The notes: generated by a model from the letters alone, not told the origin. A stretch of DNA of 62,288 bases from Actinophytocola sp. (GCF_009379765.1 NZ_WHTD01000031.1:1-62288), one strand, 5' to 3'. Counted from the stretch's first letter, positions 50,826-59,928 are shown. Numbers and translations are program-made.

Positions 50826-52102
50826 GCCCAGGCAATGGGTTACGGCGGGTCGTCGTCACCGGGGTCGGCGTGGTCGCCCCCGGTGGCGTCACCCGGGACC
50901 AGTTCTGGTCCACCCTGACCGCCGGCCGCACGGCGACCAGGAGGATCTCGTTCTTCGACGCCACCAAGTTCCGCTCGAGGGTGGCCGCCGAGGCCGACTT
51001 CGACCCGGTCGCCGCCGGCCTGTCCGCGCGGGAGATCCGCCGCGCGGACCGCTACGTCCAGTTCGGGCTCGCGTGCGCCGCCGAGGCGCTCGCGGACTCC
51101 GGCCTGGAGCTGACCGAGGAGACGCTGGACAACACCGGCGTCGTCATGGGCTCGGCGGTCGGCGGCACGATGGCGCTCGAGGACGACTACGTGGCGGTCA
51201 GCAACACCGGTAAGGACTGGCTGGTCGACCACACCTACGGCGGTCCGTTCCTCTACCAGGCGCTGGTGCCCTCGTCGCTGGCGGCGGACATCGCGCACCG
51301 GTACGGCACGCACGGCCCGACCCAGGTGATCTCCACCGGCTGCACGTCCGGCATCGACGCCATCGGCTACGCGTGGCACCTCGTGCAGGACGGCGAGGCC
51401 GACGTGATCATCGCGGGCGCGTCGGACAGCCCGATCTCGCCGGTGACCGTCTCCTCGTTCGACGCGATCAAGGCGACCACGCCGGAGAACGACGACCCGG
51501 AGCACGCCTCCCGCCCGTTCGACGCGACCCGCAAGGGCTTCGTCATGGGCGAGGGCGGCGCGGTGCTGGTCCTCGAGGAGCTCGGCCACGCGCTGCGCCG
51601 GGGCGCGAAGGTCTACTGCGAGGTCACCGGATATGCCAGCCGCTCCAACGGGTTCCACATGACGGGGCTGCGGCCGGACGGGCTGGAGATGTCCGAGGCC
51701 ATCCGGGTGTCGCTGGACCAGGGCCGGACCGACCCGACCGACGTCGACTACATCTGCGCGCACGGATCGGGCACCAAGCAGAACGACCGGCACGAGACCG
51801 CGGCGTTCAAGCGGGTGCTCGGCGAGCACGCGTACCGGACGCCGGTCAGCTCGATCAAGTCGATGATCGGCCACTCGCTGGGCGCGATCGGCGCCATCGA
51901 GATGGCCGCGTGCGCGCTGACGATCGACACCGACACGATCGCGCCGACGGCCAACTGGGCGCAGCGGGACCCCGAGTGCGACCTGGACTACACGCCGAAC
52001 ACCGCCCGCGAGGCGAAGGTCGACGTGGCGCTCTCGGTCGGCAGCGGGTTCGGCGGGTTCCAGTCGGCCATGGTGTTCAGTCGGTTGAAGGAGGCGGCAT
52101 GA
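50822..52102 (+). CDS. Type II PKS ketosynthase alpha
   Basis: 426 residues, FabF-like. Catalytic Cys in [10 protein letters not shown] (residue ~174), with catalytic His residues in [11 protein letters not shown] and [10 protein letters not shown]. It forms the minimal PKS heterodimer with the KS-beta encoded next (4-bp overlap). Closest in pattern to spore-pigment/pentangular-type ketosynthases by context. No acyltransferase is present; the fatty-acid FabD normally supplies malonyl-ACP. Confidence 0.96.
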   Translation: MSPGNGLRRVVVTGVGVVAPGGVTRDQFWSTLTAGRTATRRISFFDATKFRSRVAAEADFDPVAAGLSAREIRRADRYVQFGLACAAEALADSGLELTEETLDNTGVVMGSAVGGTMALEDDYVAVSNTGKDWLVDHTYGGPFLYQALVPSSLAADIAHRYGTHGPTQVISTGCTSGIDAIGYAWHLVQDGEADVIIAGASDSPISPVTVSSFDAIKATTPENDDPEHASRPFDATRKGFVMGEGGAVLVLEELGHALRRGAKVYCEVTGYASRSNGFHMTGLRPDGLEMSEAIRVSLDQGRTDPTDVDYICAHGSGTKQNDRHETAAFKRVLGEHAYRTPVSSIKSMIGHSLGAIGAIEMAACALTIDTDTIAPTANWAQRDPECDLDYTPNTAREAKVDVALSVGSGFGGFQSAMVFSRLKEAA

Positions 52103-53328
52103 CACGCGCGGTGGTCACCGGCATCGGGGTGGTCGCGCCGTCCGGGATCGGTGCCGACGCGCACTGGAAGACCGTGCTCGACGGCACGACGCGGCTCGGC
52201 CGGATCACCCGGTTCGACCCGTCGTCCTACCCGGTCACGCTCGCCGGCGAGGTGCCCGAGTTCGATGTCGACGACTACATCGCGGCGCGGTTGAAGGTGG
52301 CCACCGACCGGTGGACCTGGCACGGCTTCGCGGCCACCCAGGAGGCGCTGGACGACTCGGGCATCGATCTGTCCACGATGGACCCTTACGACACCGCGGT
52401 GGCGCTCGCGTCCTCCTCCGGTGGCAACGAGTTCGGCCAGGGCGAGCTGCAGGCGCTGTGGAGCGAGCCTGGCGGCCAGGTGAGCGTCTACCAGTCGATC
52501 GCCTGGTTCTACGCGGCGAGCGTCGGGCAGATCTCGATCCTGCACCAGATGAAGGGCCAGTGCAGCGTGCTGGTCGCGGAGAGCGCGGGCGGGCTGGACA
52601 GCTTCGCGCAGGCCACGCGGACCATCCGGCGCGGCACCAAGGTCGTGCTCGCCGGCGGCACCGAGGGCCCCCTCTCGCCGTACGCACTCACCTGCCAGCT
52701 GTCCACCGGACGCCTCGCGACCGGCACGGACCCGGAGACCGCGTACCGGCCGTTCGAAGGCGGCGCGGCCGGGTACGTGGCGGCCGAGGGCGGTGCGGTG
52801 CTGCTCGTCGAGGACCTCGACCACGCCCGCGAGCGGGGCGCGGAGATCCACGGCGAGGTGCTCGGCTGGGCCGCCACGCACGACGGCCGGGCGAGCCGCC
52901 CCGGCGACGGCGGCGACGGCGAACAGGTCGCCAGGGCCATGCGGATGGCGCTGGAGCGCGCCGGGCGCGAACCGTCCGATGTGGACGTCGTGTTCCCGGA
53001 CGCGGTCGGGGTGCCCGAGGCCGACCGGGTCGAGGCGCGGGCCATCCGCGACGTGTTCGGCGACGAGGTGCCGGTGACCACGCAGAAGGGTCGCATCGGC
53101 CGGATGTACCAGGGCGGGGCGGCGGTCGACGTGGCCACCGCGCTGCAGTCGATGCGCTACGACACGCTGCCGGCCACGCCGGGGCTCACCGAGCCGGCGC
53201 CGGGGTGCGAGCTCAACTTCGTCACCGAGCCGACCACGCAGCGGACGTCGACCGCACTGGTCAACGCACGGGGCTACGACGGGTACAACACCGCGCTCGT
53301 CGTCGGCCGCTACGAGGAGGCGGCATGA
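52099..53328 (+). CDS. Type II PKS ketosynthase beta (chain length factor)
   Basis: 409 residues. FabF fold but without the active-site Cys: the aligned position reads VAESAGGLD, with Ser where most chain length factors have Gln (VAEQAGG). The His motifs are lost too ([17 protein letters not shown]). It sets polyketide length with KS-alpha. The Ser at the decarboxylation position is unusual. It overlaps KS-alpha (ATGA) and the next gene by the same arrangement. Confidence 0.94.
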   Translation: MTRAVVTGIGVVAPSGIGADAHWKTVLDGTTRLGRITRFDPSSYPVTLAGEVPEFDVDDYIAARLKVATDRWTWHGFAATQEALDDSGIDLSTMDPYDTAVALASSSGGNEFGQGELQALWSEPGGQVSVYQSIAWFYAASVGQISILHQMKGQCSVLVAESAGGLDSFAQATRTIRRGTKVVLAGGTEGPLSPYALTCQLSTGRLATGTDPETAYRPFEGGAAGYVAAEGGAVLLVEDLDHARERGAEIHGEVLGWAATHDGRASRPGDGGDGEQVARAMRMALERAGREPSDVDVVFPDAVGVPEADRVEARAIRDVFGDEVPVTTQKGRIGRMYQGGAAVDVATALQSMRYDTLPATPGLTEPAPGCELNFVTEPTTQRTSTALVNARGYDGYNTALVVGRYEEAA

Positions 53329-53663
53329 GCAACACAGCGGCGCGGGCCCGGGTCGTGTTCCTGGTCCGGGTGCCCGAGGAGAACGTCGAGCGCTTCCTCA
53401 CCGCGTACGAGCGAATCCGGTACGAGGTGGCCGGCGGCGTGCCGGGGCACGTCCTGGACCAGGTGTGCCAGTCCGCGACGGACCCGGAGCAGTGGCTCAT
53501 CACCAGCGAGTGGGAGTCGCTCGGGCACTTCACCGCCTGGGAGCAGAGCCCCGGGCACCGCGACCTGGCCGGGCCGATGCGGGCCTGCATGACCGAGGCG
53601 AGGTCGATCAAGTTCGAGATCCGCGAAGAGACCAGCAAGTCCACCACCCGGCTGGCCGGCTGA
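53325..53663 (+). CDS. Antibiotic biosynthesis monooxygenase (ABM) domain protein
   Basis: 112 residues with the ferredoxin-like ABM pattern: RVVFLVRVPEENVERFLTAY, VLDQVCQSATDPEQWLITSE and EWESLGHFTAWEQSPGHRDL. Related cofactor-free enzymes oxidise anthrones to quinones in polyketide pathways. Overlaps KS-beta by ATGA. With the next gene it could handle ring oxidation. Confidence 0.88.
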   Translation: MSNTAARARVVFLVRVPEENVERFLTAYERIRYEVAGGVPGHVLDQVCQSATDPEQWLITSEWESLGHFTAWEQSPGHRDLAGPMRACMTEARSIKFEIREETSKSTTRLAG

Positions 53664-53676
53664 CACAGGAGAAGAA

Positions 53677-54144
53677 ATGGACAAGACCCTCACCATCATG
53701 AGCGTCTGGGTGCTGGCCGCCTCCGGCATCCAGCTCGGCACCTTGTGGATCATGAAGCTGTCGATCCTGCCGCTGCTCAACGGCCTGCCCTACGACCGGT
53801 ACGTGAGCACGTGCCAGCGGATCAAGATGCACGTGTTCCACCCGATCGCGGTGTGGAACGGCGTGATCGCGGCCGGCATCGGGGTGGTCGCCGCGGTCGC
53901 CGCTCCTGGTGTCGGCTCCGCCGTGCTGTTCATCGTCGGCTCGGTGGGCATGCTCGTCGTCGGTCTGACGTCCGAGGGCGTCAACCGCCCGATCTGGCGC
54001 CAGATCGAGAAGTGGAGCACCGACACCGTCGACGACGAGCGGTGGGCCCAGAAGCGGCATACCTGGCACCTCGCCCACGTGGTGCGCACCTACGGCGGCA
54101 TCCTCGCGGTGGCCGGCTACCTCGCCGCGATCCTGACTGTCTGA
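53677..54144 (+). CDS. DUF1772/anthrone-oxygenase-like membrane protein
   Basis: 155 residues with four membrane segments (VWVLAASGIQLGTLWIMKLS, WNGVIAAGIGVVAAVAAPGV and two more). Conserved polar residues FHPIAVWNG, NRPIWRQIEKW and WAQKRHTWHLAHVVRTYGG match DUF1772, a family that includes fungal anthrone oxidases. Next to the ABM gene in a polyketide operon it may share in anthrone oxidation or sit with a membrane redox chain. CAGGAG precedes the ATG. Confidence 0.75.
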   Translation: MDKTLTIMSVWVLAASGIQLGTLWIMKLSILPLLNGLPYDRYVSTCQRIKMHVFHPIAVWNGVIAAGIGVVAAVAAPGVGSAVLFIVGSVGMLVVGLTSEGVNRPIWRQIEKWSTDTVDDERWAQKRHTWHLAHVVRTYGGILAVAGYLAAILTV

Positions 54145-54193
54145 ACGAGACTCGAGGATCGCTGACAGGCGTCCCCTGGGGGCAGTCGAGCAA

Positions 54194-54220
54194 TCCCCGC
54201 CCGGGCCTTCCGGGCGGGGA
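54194..54220. terminator. Hairpin after the PKS operon core
   Basis: TCCCCGCCCGG and CCGGGCGGGGA with a 5-nt loop between the DUF1772 gene and the PQQ-propeller gene; no T run, so it may act partly or stabilise the transcript end. Confidence 0.55.
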
Positions 54221-54261
54221 CTATCTCACTGGACCACTTTGGACTAGCACCGGGAGGTGCC

Positions 54262-55881
54262 GTGCAGTTCTCTCCGACCGTGCGGCGGAAGGCACTGGCG
54301 TTAGCCGCCGGCCTCGCCGCGCTCACGACAGCCTCGTGCGGGGTCGCCTCGTCCGAGCCGGAGGCCGCCGCCGACCGCGGTCACCGCTCGAGCGACTGGC
54401 CGACCTGGCAGCTCGACACCGTCGGCTCGCGCTACAACGCGAACGAGCGGGAGATCACCCCGCGCAACGCGGGGCAGTTGGAGCTGAAGTACGCCTACAC
54501 GTTCGGCAACGTGCCTTATGCCCGGGTCGGCAGCCAGCCCGCGGTGGCCGACGGCGTGCTGTACGTCGGCGGACCGGACGGCGAGTTCGTGGCGTTGGAC
54601 GCCAAGACCGGCGAGACGAGGTGGAGCTACGACGCGAACGAGCTCACCGGTCCGCTGCCCGACGGTGCGCCGAACGGCATCCGCGACGGTGCGGCGGTGT
54701 CGGGCGACAAGGTGTACTTCGGCGACTCGACCGGCCGGATCTTCGCACTGGACAAGCGCTCCGGCAAGCTGCGGTGGGCGAAGAAGGTCAGCACCCAGGA
54801 CCTGTCGGCGATGACCAGCTCGCCGCTGATCGTCGGCAACCGGCTGTTCGTCGGGGTGTCCACCTTGGAGGCCGGACTCGCACGGGACCCGAACTACGCC
54901 TGCTGCAAGCACCGCGGCCAGGTCGTCGCGCTGGACACCGACACCGGGGACCAGATCTGGGAGTACTACACGATGCGGCCGGCCGAGGAGGTCGGCACGT
55001 GGCCGAGCGGGGCGAAGAAGTACGCGCCGGCCGGCGGCAGCGTGTGGTCGAGCCCGGTCGCTGACCTGAAGAGCCGCACCGTCTTCGTGGGCACCGGGCA
55101 GAACACCACCGGGTCCGAGGGCGACATCAACAGCGTGATCGCGCTGTCCATGGACACCGGCAAGGTGCGCTGGAAGAACCGGATGACCTTCCCGGACACC
55201 TACACCACCGCGTGCGAGCAGGAGAACCCCGGCGACTACTGCCCCGGCCTCGGCACCACGGCGCTGGACGCCGACTTCGGCGCGTCCGCCAACGTGATCA
55301 CCGTGCGCGGCCGGACGCTGGTGACGATCGGCCAGAAGAACGGGATGTACTACGCGTTCGACGCGCGCAGCGGCCGGGTCGTGTGGCGCAACGAGCTGGC
55401 CCCCGGCCCGCACGGCGGTGTCGGCGTCCAGTGGGGCAGCGTGTTCGACGGCAGGTACCTCTACGCGGCGACGTGGTACGAGGAGCCGAGCACGCTGTAC
55501 AAGATCGACGCGGCCGACGGCGAGATCGTGTGGACGAGCGCGCACCCGGAGGACGGCTGCACCACCGGTGGCGCGGCGGCCTTCCAGGACATGTGCATGC
55601 CGATCTTCACCCCGGCGCCGACCGGGTCGCCTGGTCTGATCTACGAGGGCAGCGCGGACGGCAAGTTCCGCATCTTCTCCTCGCGGACCGGTGAGGTGCT
55701 CTACACCTTCGACGCGATCCGGGACTTCCAGGGCGTCAACGGTGTTCCCGGCCGCGGCAGCGCGTTGTCCGGCAACGGCGGCGCGATCGTGGCCGACGGC
55801 ATGGTCTACGTGATGGCCGGCTACTACCCGTTCTACCCGACCGACAAGGGCACCGTGATGCTCGCGTTCGGTCTCAAGTAG
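54262..55881 (+). CDS. PQQ-type beta-propeller lipoprotein oxidoreductase
   Basis: 539 residues. A lipoprotein signal (KALALAAGLAALTTASCG) directs it outside. The rest is a propeller of PQQ-dependent dehydrogenase repeats (VALDAKTGETRWSYDANELT, IFALDKRSGKLRWAKKV, YYAFDARSGRVVWRNEL) with a CCKHRG pair of adjacent cysteines near residue 214, as in methanol-dehydrogenase-like enzymes. No cytochrome c domain. It could oxidise the product outside the cell. GGGAGG precedes GTG 54262. Confidence 0.85.
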   Translation: MQFSPTVRRKALALAAGLAALTTASCGVASSEPEAAADRGHRSSDWPTWQLDTVGSRYNANEREITPRNAGQLELKYAYTFGNVPYARVGSQPAVADGVLYVGGPDGEFVALDAKTGETRWSYDANELTGPLPDGAPNGIRDGAAVSGDKVYFGDSTGRIFALDKRSGKLRWAKKVSTQDLSAMTSSPLIVGNRLFVGVSTLEAGLARDPNYACCKHRGQVVALDTDTGDQIWEYYTMRPAEEVGTWPSGAKKYAPAGGSVWSSPVADLKSRTVFVGTGQNTTGSEGDINSVIALSMDTGKVRWKNRMTFPDTYTTACEQENPGDYCPGLGTTALDADFGASANVITVRGRTLVTIGQKNGMYYAFDARSGRVVWRNELAPGPHGGVGVQWGSVFDGRYLYAATWYEEPSTLYKIDAADGEIVWTSAHPEDGCTTGGAAAFQDMCMPIFTPAPTGSPGLIYEGSADGKFRIFSSRTGEVLYTFDAIRDFQGVNGVPGRGSALSGNGGAIVADGMVYVMAGYYPFYPTDKGTVMLAFGLK

Positions 55882-55894
55882 ACAGATCGACAAA

Positions 55895-55938
55895 GGGACC
55901 GGCCCGGCAACCCCACGGTTGCCGGGCCGTCCCGTTTG
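55895..55938 (+). terminator. Strong hairpin terminator
   Basis: CGGCCCGGCAACC and GGTTGCCGGGCCG, 13-bp arms with a 4-nt loop, extended by GGGA/TCCC and followed by GTTTGTT, right after the PQQ-type gene. Confidence 0.85.
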
Positions 55939-56004
55939 TTGGACTCGCGGGTCCTGAGCGTTGGACTCGCGGGTCCTGGGGGTTGGACTCGCGGGTCCTG
56001 GGGG
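55939..56004. repeat. 22-bp tandem repeat, three copies
   Basis: TTGGACTCGCGGGTCCTG plus GGGG or AGCG, at 55939, 55961 and 55983. Each unit contains the self-complementary GGACTCGCGGGTCC (imperfect), between convergent gene ends. Confidence 0.9.
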
Positions 56005-56005
56005 T

Positions 56006-56224
56006 TCAGGCGGCGGGGTCTTCTGGCTTGTGGAGCTTGATGGCGGTGGCGGGGCAGGCGAACTCGGCGTCCTCCACGTCCGGCAGGAGGTTCGGGGCCG
56101 GGGTGGGGTCGCGCAGGACCACCACGCCGTCGCCGTCCTGGTCGAACACCGTCGGGAGCGCGTCGGCGCACAGGCCGGCGCCGCAGCAGAGCTCGCGGTC
56201 GACCTCGATCCGGTAGCCGGCCAT
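56006..56224 (-). CDS. [3Fe-4S]-type ferredoxin
   Basis: 72 residues. Cluster ligands are CCGAGLC near the start and CP in FACPATAI at the end, the spacing of P450-partner [3Fe-4S] ferredoxins. The ATG overlaps the P450 stop (TGATG), so it is almost surely the electron donor of that enzyme. No ferredoxin reductase is nearby. Confidence 0.92.
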   Translation of the reverse strand: MAGYRIEVDRELCCGAGLCADALPTVFDQDGDGVVVLRDPTPAPNLLPDVEDAEFACPATAIKLHKPEDPAA

Positions 56225-57411
56225 CACCACTGCACCGGCAGCTCGAACAGGCCGTAGACGAACATGTCCTCGCGGTAGCGCAGCTCCTCCACCGGCGTCA
56301 CCGGCGCCAGCGTGGGGAACGCCCGGAACAGCTCGCGCAGCACCACGCGCACCTCGACCCTGGCCAGGCTCTGCCCGGCGCACTGGTGCACGCCGTAGCC
56401 GAAGGTGAGGTGCGGCGGGTTCGCGGCCGACGGGTCCACCGCGTGCGGGCAGCCGTAACGGGACTCGTCCCGGTTGGCCGAGGCCAGCGACGAGACCACC
56501 CAGTCGCCCTCGGCGATGTGCACGCCGTCGATCTCGATGTCGGCCACCGCGCGGCGGACGATGCCGTACTGGATGATCGCCTGCATCCGCAGGATCTCCT
56601 CGACCAGCGCGGAGGCCCGGTCGGTGTCCGGCAGCTCGTCGACCAGCGCCCGGTTGTGCAGGAGCGTCGCCGTGCCCAGGCCGATCATGTTCGCGGTCGT
56701 GTCGTGCCCGGCGATCAGCAGCAGCATCGCCTGGCCCACCACGATGTCGTGCGGCGCGGGCGCACCGTCGATCTCCGACCGGGCGAGCCGGCCGAGGAGA
56801 TCGTCCGCGCCGGCCTTGCGCTTCTCCGTGACCAGGCTGTCCAAATAGGAGTACAGCCCGCCGGTCGCGGCGTCGACCCGCTCGGGTGCGGCGCCGACCT
56901 CGCTGCGGATGCCGGCCTGCTCCTGGAAGAACGCGTGGTCGGAGTCCGGCACGCCCAGCAGGTCGCAGATCACCTTGGAGGGCACCGGGAAGTTCAGCGC
57001 CGGCACCAGGTCGACCGGCGGCCCAGCGTCCCGGATCCGGTCGAGGTAGCCGCGGGTGATCTCGGTGACCCGCGGCTCCATCGACCGGGCCCAGCGCGGG
57101 GTCATCTCCCGGATGACCAGCCGGCGCCACGGCGTGTGCTCCGGCGGATCCATGGCCACCAGCGACTTCGGCAGCATCACCGACGGCTTGCGGCCCGCGG
57201 ACAGGTTCGGCGGCGGCGCGTTGAACCGGTTGATCGACAGCCGGGAGTCGGACAGCAGCGCGCGCACGTCGTTGTACCGGGTCACCAGCCAACCCTCGAC
57301 GCCGTTCGGCCAGACGAACCGGGAGATCGGGGACTCCTTGCGCAGCAAGGTGTACTCCGGCGGCGGGTCGAACGGGTTGGTGCGCGCCCGCGGCAGCTGA
57401 GGCAAGGACAT
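56224..57411 (-). CDS. Cytochrome P450
   Basis: 395 residues. I-helix AGHDTT (~residue 237), K-helix EEILR, and heme-binding loop FGYGVHQCAGQSLAR with the cysteine ligand near residue 343. It would hydroxylate, epoxidise or couple the polyketide. GGAGG precedes ATG 57411. It is transcribed opposite to the PKS operon from a promoter region shared with the RCC1 gene. Confidence 0.95.
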   Translation of the reverse strand: MSLPQLPRARTNPFDPPPEYTLLRKESPISRFVWPNGVEGWLVTRYNDVRALLSDSRLSINRFNAPPPNLSAGRKPSVMLPKSLVAMDPPEHTPWRRLVIREMTPRWARSMEPRVTEITRGYLDRIRDAGPPVDLVPALNFPVPSKVICDLLGVPDSDHAFFQEQAGIRSEVGAAPERVDAATGGLYSYLDSLVTEKRKAGADDLLGRLARSEIDGAPAPHDIVVGQAMLLLIAGHDTTANMIGLGTATLLHNRALVDELPDTDRASALVEEILRMQAIIQYGIVRRAVADIEIDGVHIAEGDWVVSSLASANRDESRYGCPHAVDPSAANPPHLTFGYGVHQCAGQSLARVEVRVVLRELFRAFPTLAPVTPVEELRYREDMFVYGLFELPVQW

Positions 57412-57428
57412 GGGACCTCCAGACACGG

Positions 57429-57515
57429 TGAGGCTTGTCTGAAACATTGCCCCTGATCCGTCTGAGCCCGCTCAACTGTCGGTCAAAGGCGCCGGCTCAT
57501 TTCAGACAAGCCTCA
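57429..57515. promoter_or_regulatory. Perfect 16-bp inverted repeat in the P450/RCC1 promoter
   Basis: TGAGGCTTGTCTGAAA (57429-57444) and TTTCAGACAAGCCTCA (57500-57515) are perfect complements 55 bp apart. They could be paired operators that loop DNA over the promoter, or two half-sites facing the divergent genes. Confidence 0.6.
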
Positions 57516-57551
57516 TCCCTAAGGTCAACCATGCCCATCGGCGCTGACCGC

Positions 57552-57574
57552 GGCCTTGAACCCGGTTCAAGGCC
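57552..57574. promoter_or_regulatory. 23-bp perfect palindrome, candidate operator
   Basis: GGCCTTGAACC-C-GGTTCAAGGCC, 11-bp arms around one base, about 135 bp upstream of the RCC1 gene. Its symmetry fits a TetR/MarR/LacI-type dimer site; no such gene is adjacent. Confidence 0.55.
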
Positions 57575-57708
57575 GGCCTGAGGATCCGGCACGGAACCCG
57601 ACATTTCTCGCACCATGAGGAGGTTCCCGGAGTCGGCGTGATTGCGGACCCACGACGACGGGACCTGTCCCGGCGAGTCTTGAGACACCGCGAAACGAGA
57701 GGGAAACC

Positions 57709-58878
57709 ATGAGCGAGATCGTCAGCGCGTGGGGTGACAACTCCAACGGCAACCTCGGCATCGGCAGCGAGGACGCCAGGAACACCCCCACCCCGATCGC
57801 CGGCCTGGAGGGCATTCGCACGGTCGAGTCGGGCAGCGGGCACGTCATCGCGGTGCTCGAGGACGGCACCGCCTACGGCTGGGGCCGCAACGCCTTCGGC
57901 CAGGTCGGCAACGCCTCCACGGACAACGCCACCGCCCCGCGGCGGGTGAAGCTGGACGGCATCAAGCAGGTCGCCCCCGGCGGCGGGCACACCCTGTTCC
58001 TCCGCGAGGACGGCACGGTGTGGGGCTGCGGCGCGGGCTTCTTCGGCATGCTCGGCCCGAACAACATGCGCGTGCACCCGGTGCCCGTGCCGGTCGAGGC
58101 GCCCGAGGGCATCGTGGCGCTGGTCTCCGGCGGCAGCCACGCGCTCGCCCTGCTCGAGGACGGCACCGTGTGGAGCTGGGGCCGCGACGACCGCGGGCAG
58201 CTCGGTGACGGCGCCGAGGCGGGCACCCGGCCCGGCCACGTCGTGCAGGCGCACGCCGGTGTCGAGTTCGTCGTGCGCAACGTCCCCGCGCGGGTCAAGG
58301 GCCTCACCGATGTCAGGTACGTCGCGGTCGGCGGCGGGCACAGCCTCACCGTGCACACCGACGGCACGCTGTCCGGCTGGGGCTTCAACGACTGCGGCCA
58401 GCTCGGCAACGGCACCACCGACAACACGAACACGCCGGCCAAGCTCGCCGCCGAGGGCGTCCGCGAGGTCGCCGGCGCCTACCACCACACGCTGGTCCTG
58501 CTGGAGGACGGCACGGTGCGGGCATTCGGGCTCAACGACTGCGGCCAGCTGGGCAACGGCGAGACCACGTCCACGACCGCGCCGGTCGACGTCAAGGGCC
58601 TGCGGAACGTCACGCAGGTCGCCGCGACCGGTGGCGGTGGCGACACCAACCCCGGCGGCTTCGGGCACAGCGTCGCCGTGCTCGATGACGGCACCCTGTG
58701 GGCGTGGGGCTGCAACAACAGCGGCGAGCTGGGCCTTGGCGGCAACGAGGGCCGGATCGTGCCCGTGCAGGTCCCCGGCCTCACCGGCGTCCGCCACGTG
58801 ACGGTCGGCGGCGACGTGCCGTTCGTCCGGGAGAACCCGGGTGGCGGCAGCGCCACGGCCATCCACGCGCGGGCCTGA
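57709..58878 (+). CDS. RCC1-repeat beta-propeller protein
   Basis: 389 residues built from about seven RCC1 repeats with the usual core G.(N/D)..GQLG: WGDNSNGNLGIG, GWGRNAFGQVGN, SWGRDDRGQLGDG, GWGFNDCGQLGNG, AFGLNDCGQLGNG and WGCNNSGELGLGG, each preceded by HxxxLLEDGTV. No signal peptide is seen, so it should be cytoplasmic. RCC1 propellers are protein- or ligand-binding scaffolds. Its role inside a polyketide cluster is unknown. GAGAGGG precedes the ATG. Confidence 0.88.
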   Translation: MSEIVSAWGDNSNGNLGIGSEDARNTPTPIAGLEGIRTVESGSGHVIAVLEDGTAYGWGRNAFGQVGNASTDNATAPRRVKLDGIKQVAPGGGHTLFLREDGTVWGCGAGFFGMLGPNNMRVHPVPVPVEAPEGIVALVSGGSHALALLEDGTVWSWGRDDRGQLGDGAEAGTRPGHVVQAHAGVEFVVRNVPARVKGLTDVRYVAVGGGHSLTVHTDGTLSGWGFNDCGQLGNGTTDNTNTPAKLAAEGVREVAGAYHHTLVLLEDGTVRAFGLNDCGQLGNGETTSTTAPVDVKGLRNVTQVAATGGGGDTNPGGFGHSVAVLDDGTLWAWGCNNSGELGLGGNEGRIVPVQVPGLTGVRHVTVGGDVPFVRENPGGGSATAIHARA

Positions 58879-58889
58879 GGGGAGCAGTC

Positions 58890-59915
58890 GTGACCGACCA
58901 ACCGTCCATCGAGGACATCACCGCGGTCCAGGAGCTGATGTTCCCCTCCGCGGCGCAGGCCGTCCGGGTCGTCGCCGAGCTCGGCATCGCCGACCTGCTC
59001 GTCGACGGTCCGCTGCCCGTCGGCGAGCTGGCCGCCAAGGCCGGGGCCGCCGCGCGCCCGCTGTCCGGCGCGCTGCGGGTGCTCACCGTGGAGGGCGTGT
59101 TCGCCGAGCCGTCGCCCGGCGTGTTCGCCAACACCACCCGCTCGCACCTGCTGCGCCGGGGCGTGCCGGACTCGCAGTACGTCATGTCCGGCCTCGGCGC
59201 GGCGGACTGGCTGTGGGCCAGCTACGGCGCGCTCGGGCACAGCGTGCGCACCGGCGCGCCTGCCTTCCCGAAGGTGTACGACACGCACCTGTGGGCGTGG
59301 CTGGGCCAGCATCCGGAGCAGGCGCGGCAGTTCAACGACGCCATGAACGAGTTCTCCACCACGCTCGGCCCGCGGATCGTCAGCTCCTACACGGAGTTCG
59401 CGAAGGCGGGCGTCGTCGCCGACCTCGGCGGCGGCATCGGCACGTACCTGACCAACATCCTCGATGCGTACCCGTCGGTCGAGCGCGGCGTGCTCGTCGA
59501 CCAGCCGTCGGTGATCGAGCAGGCCAAGTCCCGCACCGACATCGACCCGCTGGTCCGGAGTGGACGGTTGGGCTTCTTCCCCGGTGACTTCTTCGCGGAC
59601 GTGCCCACCGGCATCGACCTCTACGTCACCAAGCAGATCACCCACTCGTGGAGCGACGAGAAGCTCGTGTCGCTGCTCAAGCGCTGCCGGGACGCCTCGC
59701 CGACGGCGCGCATCGCGGCCGCGGAGCTGGTGCAGACCAAGGACGCGCCCCGGTTCGTCCGGCACTTCGACGTGATGATGTACGTGACGATGGCGGGCTT
59801 CCTGCGCACCGCCGAGGAGTACGCCGAGCTGTTCGGCCAGGCCGGCTACGAGCTGACGCGCGTGGTCCCGACCGGCACGGCGTTCTCGATCATCGAAGCG
59901 GTTCCCGCCAAGTAA
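58890..59915 (+). CDS. SAM-dependent O-methyltransferase
   Basis: 341 residues. N-terminal dimerisation winged helix (MFPSAAQAVRVVAELGIADL) and C-terminal SAM domain (VVADLGGGIGTYLTNIL, GVLVDQPSV, GFFPGDFFADVP) with the catalytic region THSWSDEK. It methylates a phenolic hydroxyl in related pathways. GAGGGGAG precedes GTG 58890; it follows the RCC1 gene by 11 bp. Confidence 0.9.
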   Translation: MTDQPSIEDITAVQELMFPSAAQAVRVVAELGIADLLVDGPLPVGELAAKAGAAARPLSGALRVLTVEGVFAEPSPGVFANTTRSHLLRRGVPDSQYVMSGLGAADWLWASYGALGHSVRTGAPAFPKVYDTHLWAWLGQHPEQARQFNDAMNEFSTTLGPRIVSSYTEFAKAGVVADLGGGIGTYLTNILDAYPSVERGVLVDQPSVIEQAKSRTDIDPLVRSGRLGFFPGDFFADVPTGIDLYVTKQITHSWSDEKLVSLLKRCRDASPTARIAAAELVQTKDAPRFVRHFDVMMYVTMAGFLRTAEEYAELFGQAGYELTRVVPTGTAFSIIEAVPAK

Positions 59916-59928
59916 CTGGAGTGGTGAC

